Assembly: GCF_036373705.1 (NCBI RefSeq)
Contig: NW_027102721.1
Coordinates: forward strand, 82,808-146,807
Direction: 5' to 3'
Origin: Amia ocellicauda
Taxonomy: Eukaryota; Chordata; Actinopteri; Amiiformes; Amiidae
Length of the DNA: 64,000 nucleotides
Shown here piece after piece: positions 8,433 to 18,531 of this stretch. The notes under the pieces are model-generated. The model worked only from the letters and a program-made list of their open reading frames with translations, made no database searches and was not told the DNA's origin. Within the stretch, counting starts at the first letter, position 1; every line of letters starts with the position of its first letter. The position numbers were made by a program, and so were the translations under genes.

Positions 8433-10341
8433 TGGAGAATGCGGGCATCGATCCCGCTGCCTCTCGCATGCTGTAGCGTAAGGTACACTTATACATTTCA
8501 ATTAAAGAAGTGAATTTAGAGTATCACCTTATCACGAATCCTGGAATCTTGTAGAACTCAATTTCTGTAATAATTGGACGCAGACACCAATTCCAAAGAT
8601 ATAAATTGTCAAATGTATTCAAAACAAAGACTAAATGTAGCACTACACTAATTATACAAAAGGGAAAAACTAATTACAATTCAACTCTAGATCAACAAAT
8701 CGAAGACAAATCACTTCCGTGACCAAATTAAAGACCATGGGATCACATATGATAACACAAATCGTTAAACAAAAAAGGTTATAAACACATTGACTACAAT
8801 ACCGGTTAGTAAGACGAAGGTGAGTCTCTCGTTAGTATTATTAGTCAGACATTAAATAACTACGCAGGTTAGTATTTATGTCAGGTAACTTCACGTTATA
8901 TATATATATCAGTCTCATTCACGTTTAGGTGCCGAGAAAGATCCTATCATTACTTGTTACCACAATTTCCCTTAACTGATTATTATTCAATGATTAAGGA
9001 TAGGCAGAGCCACCAATAATCTAATGTCTATTAACTTGTGTCAATTTCAGACTAAACAGTTAAACAGGAATGAGAAGATATTTCTCGGCATTGACAGATT
9101 TTATTTCTAAAATTATCAACAAAACAGTTTAATGCAACACACATTTATATTTAAGAAAACTAAATGATATTACACATTCTAGAGTTATGAATAACAGATT
9201 AACATTTCTAATTGATTTCTCAAATGTCATGAATCATGAACTCCAAACTGTTAAACTTATCTGAACTTCGTCGCAGAGAGGCCTCTCTGGCTTCGGGCTC
9301 AGATAACAGCACACGGCACGAGGTCCGTGTGGTTTGGAACAAAGGCAGTCCGGTTCGGCTTTGTCCAAGAACTTCCACTCAGTCGATACACCTGGAAGTT
9401 GGGGTTTCGCGAAAGTAGAGTCGTTTCCAAACAGATTTTCCACTGGTTTGAAGGCTCCAAGGTTGTGCACAAAATCTTCTTGGCAAGCAGGGTCTCTCAC
9501 CGTACTTATTTGAAGACAAAGTCTTTGAGGAAAGCAGGGCCGTGTTTGTTCCAAGGGTCAAGTTTCTTAAGACTCAAATAGCTATTTAAATGACTGACAC
9601 TTTCGTATACAGTCGACTTAGTCAATTGTCCAGCTGTAAAACTCCACTGATCAGGTGGGCACAGGCGGGCAGCGCAGTCTGTAAAGTTCTTTATTTAATA
9701 AAGTCCTTTAAAAGAATTCTTCGTACGGCTCAATCTCCTTCTCCCAGTTTAACTCTTCTGTTGCCGGCAAAGACTTAGTTGGTTTCTGGTTCCGGTTCTG
9801 GCAACAGAGCTACAGGTTGAGCTGTGGCAGCGAGTTACTGGTTCAGGTGAGAGAGAGCGAGAAAGACTGTCCGCTGTTCCTTATAGTCTGTCAGATCAAG
9901 AGGTGATTGGTTCTTGAGTTTTTGAGATTGGATTTCGGTTTCAGCCCCCAGTGTCCTATTGGAGGGGGGCTTGATTTATGACTGATGTCAATCCATGCCA
10001 TCTTTTGGAAATGCCGGTTGGCCTGGGTTCGTAGCTCTATGTCGGGATTTCGGCTCTCGTCCACTTCAAAGAGTTTTTATCACCTACAGGCCCCTTTCTC
10101 CAGACATCTCATAGCAGAATTCCAAACTATTTGGCCTCTTCTTGGTGCCATCCTCCCCAAAACTGTCACTTTGATGCAAACCAGTTCCAAGCTGATGAGC
10201 TAAGGGAATCTGATAACTTTGGGGGGGAGAGGTTTTCTTTAGATCAGTGCTTCAGCTCAGAGCCCAAATGCTCTTATCCAAATACACCCAACATAACGCT
10301 ACAATGCTAAGCGAGCGCTCTACCACGTGAGCTAATCCTCA
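8433..10341 (-). pseudogene. tRNA-Ala(AGC)-like gene split by LTR, U2
   Basis: The 5' half is 10341-10304 and the 3' half 8471-8433 on the minus strand. ATGC target duplications are at 8468-8471 and 10304-10307. Confidence 0.8.
8472..10303. mobile_element. solo-LTR-like insertion in tRNA-Ala, U2
   Basis: This is the reference copy, 1,832 bp, with perfect outer ends TGTAGCG...CGCTACA and ATGC on both sides. Confidence 0.72.
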
Positions 10342-10631
10342 GGGCTCTCGGTGAGGCCGACCCCCACTTCTTCAGTCTTTAAGTGGCACGTCGCGAGTAA
10401 GTCCTTTCCTGCGCTTCAGGCAAGCTTGCAGCCAACTGCGGACGACTTTCCTTCCTCGGTGGCAGCCATCGTGCCGCAATAGAAAAGGATTGTCATGAGC
10501 AAAACTTTCAAAGTGACCGAAAAGAACACGGCCCGTCGTGTGATGTGATTTACATGAGCTCCAGAAACGTTCATGGACATATGTATATAAGTAAGGATTT
10601 AATCACAGATAGAGAGAGAGAAAATGCACCA

Positions 10632-10637
10632 CACAGG
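10632..10637. repeat. target-site duplication CACAGG, left of E2
   Basis: It is identical to 26337-26342 on the other side of E2. A 6-bp duplication is characteristic of Maverick integration. Confidence 0.92.
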
Positions 10638-10818
10638 AGTAGATAGTAGGGTTTTTTGGGCGCGGCCTATTTTGTTATGACGTATGCCCTAAGCTTATTA
10701 ATATTCCTACGTCATAATTGGGGGGCGTGATTTTAGAGTTATTTCCTTAATTATTCCTACGTCATATCCGTCAGAAAGTGTACACCCCTAAAACCCTGAA
10801 CAACAAGGCCACCCATAA
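10638..10818. repeat. left terminal inverted repeat of E2, with three CRE-like sites
   Basis: It is 181 bp and matches 26156-26336 in inverse complement. It contains TGACGTA or its complement at 10678-10684, 10708-10714 and 10758-10764, a CREB/ATF-type core. A T6 run lies 15-20 bp inside the terminus. Confidence 0.93.
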
Positions 10819-12192
10819 CCGGTTGTTCTTGTTGTTCTTGTTGGTCAACTGTAGAGTGTGAATGGGTCGGCTCTTCCTGTAGTGGTTGGGGGTCTTTTTT
10901 AAATATACATGTAAGGGGCCCAGGTCTTAACAATGCCATTTTGAATAGTGCGTTTATCATATTCACACTGTCTCTGTCTCTGTCTCTGTCTGTCTCTCTC
11001 TCTCTGTCTCTCTCGCCCAAGCATTTTATAAGATCAACAAGTTCTGTTGTCTGTAATGGTCCCAGGTCTTAACAATGCCATTTTGAATAGTGCGTTTATC
11101 ATATTCACACTGGCTCTGTCTCTGTCTGTCTCTATATCTCTCTCTCTCGCCCAATCATTTTATAAGATCAACAAGTTCTGTTGTCTGTAATGGTCACAGG
11201 TCCTAACAATTCCTGTTTTGCATAGGGTACTTATGTTAACCCCAATGTATATGGCTCTGTCTCTCCCCTCAAATTTAATTAAAAATAAAATTTAAAAAAA
11301 GAGGGTGTGTGTGTGTGTGGGTGTTTGTCGGTATAGGTTAATTGTTTTTGTAAAAAAAAAAAAAAAAAAAAAAAAGCTGTGGTTATATTTTATCTCACAC
11401 ATAATGTGTTCATTCGTTTTACTTAAATACATTCTAGGGTCTTAAAGCTCATAAGAGTTAGACTTAAGATAAGGATATGTTTTTAAGGTATTTTAGCAGG
11501 CTCAATCCCTGATGATAAGGAATCATTTAAAAAATAAAAACAACTGATCACTCAATGCTAAATAGATCACAACACTCAAGGCTAAATCACTCACACCACG
11601 GGGGACGGGGGTGGGCTCAGACAAACGTAGGCATGGCGTGTGGTCTCAAAACATTCAGAATACTTTTAAACTATATAATTTATAAGCTTTGTAAAATAAA
11701 CCCAAATATCTCTTTTGTGGGGATAAACGCTGTTCTGAGTAGTTTGTGACTTGTTTAATACCAAAGAAAGCATCGCTATTAAAAAAAAATAAAAAATCAC
11801 TGTAAAAGCGCTACTTATTTTAGATCTTTATAGTTATTTTCTTGGCTCAGGTTGTTTTTTAGCGCGTATAAAGGCCTGAAATATTCTTAGTGTTTATTGA
11901 CTATAGGTCTTGATGCTTAAAAATGTTTTTTTGAGAGACCAAAAGGTTCTAATAAAAGTTTAGAGTAGAGAGGAGAGAGATCGTCGCCATCTGGTTTCTA
12001 TTTGAAATTGATGCAGGGTCATTTTATTGGTTGGTTTTGATATGTTAATTGGTAACAGGACGGCACAAAGGCCAGCCCAGAACAATGCCTTACAAGCAGA
12101 TCCGGCATCCGGCCATCAGTATAAGTATGAAGGTCTGGTCTTCAGCTCGACAGACTCATACTGACCTTTCGATTTAAGCCTAAAGGTCAACA
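10819..12192. other. non-coding left arm of E2
   Basis: I see no gene here. It holds a direct duplication (10919-11060 and 11061-11194, with a degenerate third start at 11195), each copy with a CT/TCTG-rich simple-repeat core; a GT repeat near 11304; a 24-bp A run (11352-11375); AT-rich sequence; and near the end the probable promoter of the spliced gene. Another TATA-like GTATAAAGG lies near 11867. Confidence 0.7.
12120..12127 (+). promoter_or_regulatory. TATA-like box of the spliced gene (E2)
   Basis: TATAAGTA lies 73 bp before the exon 1 ATG, with an initiator-like TTCAGCT about 25 bp downstream (12141-12147). Position and spacing fit a Pol II core promoter; no direct transcript evidence is available. 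Confidence 0.5.
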
Positions 12193-14230
12193 ATGTCCGG
12201 AAACAACATCAACGACTTCGATTTAAACGAGTTTTTAGGTAAGTCTTCAGATTATTTTCATTGACTCAGAGCGGGTTGTGGGCATGTATTGTAAATAAGG
12301 TTATAACATCTGTTTTAAGTTCTGTAAAATTATTTTTCAGCCAGTCAACAGGAGTTAATTCCCAACGCTGAGGAGATCATCTGGAACAACGACGGTAAGA
12401 TTTTTGTGTTTGCGCTCAAGGGTTCTTATGTATGGGTGTGTGGTTGTGTTTTGAAGCGGCTCATTAGAGTTATGAAAACGTTTTAATATATATTAATGGC
12501 GGTCTCTTTAATTACACAGAAACTATCGAAAGGCCTGTGATTAATGTCTCCGAGGATCAACCAAGAGAAGTGGTTGTCCCTAGACAGGCTGTCTGCCGAC
12601 CGGGTAAAAACTAAACCCCTGTTTGTTTGTATAACGTTTCTGTAAGATGTTTGAGGCCCGTTTTGTTAATTTTAAAAAATATCCTTTCTAACAGTATTAA
12701 GAAACGTGGTTCGAGACAACGAAAGGCCTTCCACATCGAGGGCTTGTTTAGTTTTACCTTCGAGAACCGTAACCTTTCAAGAATCTGAAAGGCCGTCAGC
12801 CCCTGTATCTGATAGCGGTGAGTATATATCTGCCGCTTGTAAGAGGTTAAAGCTTTTTATAAAGCGGGGTGGTTAAAGGTTAAACATGTCTCTTACCTTC
12901 ACAGAAGTGCAAAAAGCTAAACCAGCTGAAAAACATAAGAAACGATTATTCTTTGGAGGTAAGTAAGATCTTTCAAACTTTAATGTTTTTAAAAGGGTTT
13001 TGTTTGCCCGTTGAGGGCTAATATTTAAGCGAGGGGTGCCCATTTCCTGTAGGTCTTGGGGGTTCTGGGAAAGATCATTAGAAGTCCGGACAGGTCTAGG
13101 CTTGTTTCTGGGGCATGTGTTTAGAAATGACCGATTGCCCGACCGTCTGGTTAGGAAGTAAAGCTGTCCGAAAGGTTTTAGTAAGTTGTTTGGCTTATCT
13201 CCCGCAATTATACTTCTGTTTTAAAGTGGCTGTAGGAAAAGGCTTGAAGGTGTTCATTGTATTTAATATTTAAACAGATCGTGAAAACGTTTGTGAAACA
13301 GGAAGTCCCGGGATCAGGAAGCGTTTACACTTGGAAGGTTCGTTTAAAAATGAAATGTGGTGTGTGTGTGTGTATAAAAAGTGTTTTATTAACAATATTA
13401 CATTTAAGAAACAGTTTATTTACAGAGGCTTCTCTGTTTTACATTTATTATCAAGTCCTAATAAATATATTGTCTGTAAATAATAAGGCGTTGTAGTGAA
13501 TGTCTAAGCCTATTTTCAAAGGTCTAAAAAAGCTAAAGGTTTTGAAGGTCCTGGGCATGTTGTTTTAAGTTTGATTTCTGTCGCCGTTTAAAGATGTAAA
13601 TGTAATGTATATTTTTATTCTTCCCAAGACTCTTGGGATAGTCATTCTGTGGATGAGCTATTGAGGACAATTACCCCGTCTAAGTGGGATCAAACATCTT
13701 CCCCGGAGAGATCACCGAGAGGATCCCCCACGGTGGTCTTGGAGACCCCCCAACATCTACTCAGGCCACAGCCTTCTGGGGGTAATTCAACAATCCAGAT
13801 TCAGCCCGCCGCATTGTCGGGCGGAACAAATACAGGCAACCAACAACCTCAGGGGTCGCCGTCAGTCAGGGTTGACACACCACCCAACGACGGACTGGTT
13901 TCAACATCGTCCCCCCAGCCCCGTTTCTTGGCTACAGAAACGCTGAACAGTACACCGCGATTGGCCAGGGTGTCACCGCAAAGGCCTTCTTGGTCTCCGT
14001 CCGTGAGTATACGCTCGCTCCCTGCCTCCTTCGACCGAGATTTACCGGAGCGACCATCCTTTGCAGCTGAGCCAGGATACCATCCCCCGGAGCTACTTCC
14101 TGAAGGTCGGCATGAGTTGCTACATACCTTGTTACTAAATCAAAGACTTGTGTTAGTGGGGCAAAACCTTGTGATAGAGAGCCAAAACACCCTTATTAAT
14201 ACCCTTACTAACGAATTGTACCGTATTTAA
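12193..14230 (+). CDS. seven-exon spliced gene, ~340 aa, unknown function (E2)
   Basis: Read as join(12193-12238, 12341-12394, 12520-12603, 12695-12817, 12905-12958, 13278-13337, 13629-14230), the exons give one open frame of 340 codons. Every intron is GT-AG and phase 1. Internal exons are 54, 84, 123, 54 and 60 nt, all multiples of three, so any can be skipped in frame. The protein starts MSGNNINDFDLNEFL, has ERP motifs in exons 3, 4 (twice) and 7, a basic stretch in exon 5 (KHKKR) and exon 6 (IRKR), a long Ser/Pro-rich region with SP/TP pairs, and a C-terminal amphipathic helix rich in Leu and Asn. I recognise no family; a nuclear regulatory or DNA-associated role is a guess. An alternative 3' exon could begin at 13426 and end at a stop at 13493. 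Confidence 0.65.
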
Positions 14231-14293
14231 TGTTTTAATAGATACAAAACGCCTTACTATTGTGGGTTGTTGGAAAAATAAAAAATAAAAAAA

Positions 14294-14497
14294 ATGTCCG
14301 GACTTGGTAAAAGAACTCACAAACTAAAGGATTATGAACAAGTTAGGGCCCCAAAAAGACCTTCCCGAGAGAACACCCTCGGCCCTGTTGTGAACTCCTC
14401 TGATGTCCCAATGAACCAGGAACTATTACAAATGATAAATGATTTAAATAACCCCCAATCACCACCGATAGAATGTGAATTACCAGACTTACCGTGA
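14294..14497 (+). CDS. 67-aa ORF overlapping PolB (E2)
   Basis: This short ORF starts at a good ATG (AAAAAAATGTCC) after tandem AATAAA-like tracts. Its TGA overlaps the GTG that opens the PolB frame (GTGA). The N-terminal half is basic (GKRTHKLKDY, RAPKRPSR). Its last 28 residues carry ELLQMINDLNN, almost the same as DLLQMVNDLNN at the start of the PolB frame. It may be a separate small protein, or the true N-terminus of PolB joined by frameshifting, splicing or reinitiation. The same break is present in E3 and E4. Confidence 0.55.
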   Translation: MSGLGKRTHKLKDYEQVRAPKRPSRENTLGPVVNSSDVPMNQELLQMINDLNNPQSPPIECELPDLP

Positions 14498-17400
14498 ACC
14501 CCGACCTGTTACAAATGGTCAATGATCTAAATAACCACCTCCCAACGGTAGCGCTTATAGAGGTTCAACCCCTAGTTCACCCCAATTTGTTTGAAATGGT
14601 GGAGGCTTTGGAGACGCTACCCCGACCAAATTCTGCCCCTATTATAAATGATTTGAGACAATTAGAACACAGTACGGCGGCAGAAGCAGCCGTCACTATA
14701 GAGGAGGGTCTTGACATTAACCGGGTGGATATCTTTGAAGGACTTTTACAGGCTTTAAATGAGCCTCCTCAAAAAGGGGGTTTTGTAGATGTCAGCGGTG
14801 GGGGTGTTCGGAATGTGGAGGGTTCTGAGACTGATAAGGCTGTGGATGACATGCTCTGTGAGAATGTAGGGGTTGAAGGCTTTGTTCAAAATGATGATGT
14901 GTCCAAAAGTACCAGTGATCCCGTGATTATAGATAGACCGGCCTATAACAATTTTGAAATGATTCAGCGTTTTAATTTTGCAGATCTTTTAAATTGTGAC
15001 AATTATGCAGAAATATTTGTCAACATACACGAGGCCTTGCAAAACATGCTTGAACAGGTTGCTGAAAGGGTCAGACCTCGAGATGTTGTACAGTTAGAAC
15101 TCAGAGGGGATGATTTGTTTAGCAACCTATCTGTAATGCTGAGTGGAGATAATTTAGATGTTGATGAATTTCTGGCTAAAATCGAAGCGTTATTGCAAAG
15201 TAACGCATCCATCTTAGCTGATGAAAGTCTGTCTCTGGTAATGAATGTGGTTCCTAACCCTGAGGGTAGGGCGCTTAGAAGACTGTCGAAATGCTTGAAG
15301 AACGACATAATTAGGAACAAGCTCAGGCAATTAGTGGTGAGTTCCAATGGGGACAATAAGCTCTGTTTTGCTTACAGTTTAATAAAACTACTCACCCCCG
15401 ACATGCCTGAACCCCAAGCTATGCAAGAGGCTTTAATGCTTCATCAGAGGGCCGGCTTAAACTCTCAACAGATGGTTGCCTTTTCAGACATTGCCATGTT
15501 TGAGGAGTTGTTGTCTTTAAAAATTGTTGTGTGGTACCGTTGTGAGGTAAAGGAAGTATTTGTGAAATTTCAGACACATCCTGAAACCCATACACAGACA
15601 CTGTTTCTCTTCCTAAGTGATAGTCATTACTTTGGAATAAAGAGTTTGACGGCTTTTTTGGGTTGTTCGTATGTTTGTCATTGGTGTTATAAGGCCTTCA
15701 ATGATAAGCTTAAGCACCGCTGTGACGGTTACTGTAACGTCTGTTTCAATCCGCAATGTCGTAAGGGTTTGGCCCCTACCATCCGATGTAAAGATTGCTT
15801 AAGGATTTGTCTCTCCGCATTCTGTTTTTCCGAACATAAGGTGCAGAGGGCCGCTGCTGAGGGGGTTAAAAAACGGAGTTATTGTGATCAAACTAAATAT
15901 TGCCCGCAGTGTTGCCTCCAGTACCGTTTTCATGAGGTTAAACCACACAAATGTCTGGAACCGAGATGTAGGATCTGTAATGCGGATTTAACCCCGGGGT
16001 CTGAACACCAGTGCTTTATTCAGCCGGTTAAAAAGGAGCCGCCGCACAACCGGTATGTCTTTTTTGATTTTGAATGCCGGCAAGAAAACGGGGTCCATGT
16101 TGCTAATTATATACACTGTATTGACATGTTGGATTGTGAGTGGTCAGCTAGCGGTGAGAGTTGTGTCAGGGATTTCTTTACGCGGTATCGCGGTCCAAAA
16201 TACCTCAATTACACATTTATTGCCCACAATGCTAAGGGTTATGATTCTTACATATTGATGAAGTATCTGGTGGAAAATGGGGTGACCCCAAAAATAATAG
16301 CTCAGGGTAGCAAGATCATGTGTTTCACCGACGAGGCTTTCAACCAACGTTACATAGACTCGTTAAATTTCCTCCCCATGAAATTGAGCGCTTTGCCTAA
16401 AGCTCTGGGTTTTGAGGCTCAGAAGAAAGGTTGGTTCTGCCATTTTTTTAATACTAAGGACACTCAAAATTATCGAGGGTCCTACCCGCCCGCCTCTTAT
16501 TATGGGGTTGATACTATGATGTCTCATGAGAGGGAGGAATTCTTTAAATGGTACAATACGGTTAAGGGGGGTGTTTTTGATTTCCGAGAAGAGATGGCCG
16601 CTTATTGTAAAAATGATGTGGTGATCCTTAAAGAAGCCTGTTTGCGTTTCCGCACCGAGGTTATCAACACGTCGGGTCTCGACCCTTTGCAAAGTGTGAC
16701 CATAGCGTCTCTCTGCATGAAAATGTATCGATCCAATTTCTTGCAGAAAAACACTATAGCGGACACCACTTCTGACAACTATCGTGCTAGACAAAAGAAC
16801 TTTTCGACTGTCTCCATACAGTGGCTGGAATATCTGAGTGCCCGGGATAACATCTTCATCAGACATGCTTTAAATCAAGAGGAAGTCAAAATGGGTCCTT
16901 ACTACTTAGACGGTTTTAGCGACGTGTCCGGGCGGCGTACCGCTTATGAGTTTGCTGGTTGTATTTACCATGGCTGTCCTCAGTGCTTCGACCCAAACAC
17001 CTTTAACCCCGTAACACAAAAACTCTGCGGTGATATGTACTATGATTTCCAGGAACGAATTGAAACTTTAAAAAACACCTATGGTTTGAATGTACTGGTG
17101 ATTTGGGAACACGCGTGGACGACCCTGAAGCAACAGGATGTGGGGGTGCAACGGCTTATGGAAACCTTGGACTTTCCTGAACGTCTAGAGCCCAGGGATG
17201 CGTTATTTGGGGGTCGTACCAACGCCCTCTGTTTACATTATGAGGTAAAGGAGGGTGAGAGAGTAGATTACTATGATTTCACCAGTCTGTACCCTTATGT
17301 CAACAAGACCAAAATGTACCCGGTGGGGCATCCAACCATTGTTTATCGTGACTTTCTCGAAATCGGACAGTACTTTGGTTTGATCAAAGTCACCATGTAC

Positions 17401-18531
17401 CCTCCTCGTGAGCTGTTCCTACCCGTGTTGCCTTACAGGTGTTCGGGAAAATTGATGTTCCCTCTGTGTAGAACGTGTGTGGAAACTGAAAATCAAAATA
17501 CCTCTTGTCTGCACAGTGATGACGAGAGAGCGCTGACGGGTGTCTGGTGTAGCATTGAGCTTGACAAGGCGGTGGAGAAAGGTTACAGAGTCGGTAAGGT
17601 GTATGAGGTTTGGCATTTTTCTGAAAAATCTGATACTCTTTTTGCTGAGTACATTATGACCCATCTGAAAGGGAAACAGGAGGCATCGGGCTATCCCTCA
17701 TGGTGTGTTGACTCCGCTGCCAAAGAGCGGTACGTTCAGCAATATTTTGAAAAGGAAGGGATCCGTCTAGAGCCGGGGAACATAACTGTAAACCCCGCCA
17801 AGAGACAAATGTCCAAACTGATTTTAAACAGTCTGTGGCGTAAGTTTGGGGAAAGAAATAACCGTCTAAACACAACCTTGATTAAAACCCCTGAACAGTT
17901 TATAGAATTTATCTTTTCCAAACAACATGCAGTATCACACTTTCAATTCTTAAATGACCACGTGGCACAGGTCCAGTGGAGGGCCCCTAAAGATTTCCCC
18001 ACCAAACAGGGAAACGTTAATGTTTTCATAGCGGTTTTTACCACGGCTTACGCCCGGCTTGATCTGTACAACTTAATGGATCAGCTGCAGGAACGCACGC
18101 TCTATCATGATACTGACTCTGTAATCTTTGTCACCAGGCCAGGGGATTGGGTCCCTCCCCTCGGGGACTACCTTGGGGAGTTAACGAGCGAGCTAGATCC
18201 TCAGGACCACATAGTGGAGTTTGTTTCAGGGGGTCCTAAGACTTACGCATACAGAACGGCTGCGGGTAAGACCTGTATGAAAGTTAAGGGTTTCACTCTG
18301 AACCATTGTAACAACAAGCTCATTAACATCAAGTCTCTGACGACCCTGGTACAAAGTTTTGTAACCGAGAAAGACGCGCCTCCTCGCGAGATTATTACAG
18401 CCGGAAATCAGATCTATCACAATAAAAAGGGGTACACATTGGAAAATAGATCACTAAACAAACGGTTCAGGGTGGTGTACAATAAAAGAGTGTTGAAGAC
18501 TGATTATACCACTCTGCCTTATGGATATTAG
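14494..18531 (+). CDS. protein-primed DNA polymerase B (E2, motif B altered)
   Basis: This is the replicative polymerase of the element, about 1,345 residues. It has an acidic N-terminal region; a Cys/His-rich zinc-finger-like block (about 390-508); the 3'-5' exonuclease motifs FDFEC (D525/E527), HNAKGYDS (about 578-585) and YCKNDV (D708); and polymerase motif A DFTSLYP (D928), motif B KLILNSLW (about 1108-1115) and motif C YHDTDS (D1206/D1208). The frame opens at GTG; the first ATG is codon 8 (14515), so the start is unsure. In this copy motif B reads LWRKFG where E3 and E4 have LWGKFG (17839), which probably harms activity. E to V follows the Exo III motif. It overlaps the ATPase start by 11 nt. 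Confidence 0.93.
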   Translation: MNPDLLQMVNDLNNHLPTVALIEVQPLVHPNLFEMVEALETLPRPNSAPIINDLRQLEHSTAAEAAVTIEEGLDINRVDIFEGLLQALNEPPQKGGFVDVSGGGVRNVEGSETDKAVDDMLCENVGVEGFVQNDDVSKSTSDPVIIDRPAYNNFEMIQRFNFADLLNCDNYAEIFVNIHEALQNMLEQVAERVRPRDVVQLELRGDDLFSNLSVMLSGDNLDVDEFLAKIEALLQSNASILADESLSLVMNVVPNPEGRALRRLSKCLKNDIIRNKLRQLVVSSNGDNKLCFAYSLIKLLTPDMPEPQAMQEALMLHQRAGLNSQQMVAFSDIAMFEELLSLKIVVWYRCEVKEVFVKFQTHPETHTQTLFLFLSDSHYFGIKSLTAFLGCSYVCHWCYKAFNDKLKHRCDGYCNVCFNPQCRKGLAPTIRCKDCLRICLSAFCFSEHKVQRAAAEGVKKRSYCDQTKYCPQCCLQYRFHEVKPHKCLEPRCRICNADLTPGSEHQCFIQPVKKEPPHNRYVFFDFECRQENGVHVANYIHCIDMLDCEWSASGESCVRDFFTRYRGPKYLNYTFIAHNAKGYDSYILMKYLVENGVTPKIIAQGSKIMCFTDEAFNQRYIDSLNFLPMKLSALPKALGFEAQKKGWFCHFFNTKDTQNYRGSYPPASYYGVDTMMSHEREEFFKWYNTVKGGVFDFREEMAAYCKNDVVILKEACLRFRTEVINTSGLDPLQSVTIASLCMKMYRSNFLQKNTIADTTSDNYRARQKNFSTVSIQWLEYLSARDNIFIRHALNQEEVKMGPYYLDGFSDVSGRRTAYEFAGCIYHGCPQCFDPNTFNPVTQKLCGDMYYDFQERIETLKNTYGLNVLVIWEHAWTTLKQQDVGVQRLMETLDFPERLEPRDALFGGRTNALCLHYEVKEGERVDYYDFTSLYPYVNKTKMYPVGHPTIVYRDFLEIGQYFGLIKVTMYPPRELFLPVLPYRCSGKLMFPLCRTCVETENQNTSCLHSDDERALTGVWCSIELDKAVEKGYRVGKVYEVWHFSEKSDTLFAEYIMTHLKGKQEASGYPSWCVDSAAKERYVQQYFEKEGIRLEPGNITVNPAKRQMSKLILNSLWRKFGERNNRLNTTLIKTPEQFIEFIFSKQHAVSHFQFLNDHVAQVQWRAPKDFPTKQGNVNVFIAVFTTAYARLDLYNLMDQLQERTLYHDTDSVIFVTRPGDWVPPLGDYLGELTSELDPQDHIVEFVSGGPKTYAYRTAAGKTCMKVKGFTLNHCNNKLINIKSLTTLVQSFVTEKDAPPREIITAGNQIYHNKKGYTLENRSLNKRFRVVYNKRVLKTDYTTLPYGY

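Larger units (their letters stand above)
7107..10637. repeat. tRNA-cluster repeat unit U2
   Basis: This unit has the same gene order as U1 and ends at the left terminus of E2. The stretches 7212-7346, 8229-8432 and 10342-10631 are spacer with nothing I can identify beyond the GAGA tract near 10612. Confidence 0.9.

Noticed and set aside
10757-11020. 87-codon ORF with an Arg/Asp/Glu-rich repeat (minus strand)
   Set aside because: It is produced by the TCTG/TCTC simple repeat and runs into the terminal inverted repeat.
13257-13496. 79-codon ORF covering exon 6 and the following intron
   Set aside because: Its frame is not the exon 6 frame. Its length changes between copies with the GT repeat, whereas the spliced model is stable.
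16363-16866. 167-codon minus-strand ORF within PolB
   Set aside because: It is antisense to the conserved exonuclease region and without motifs.
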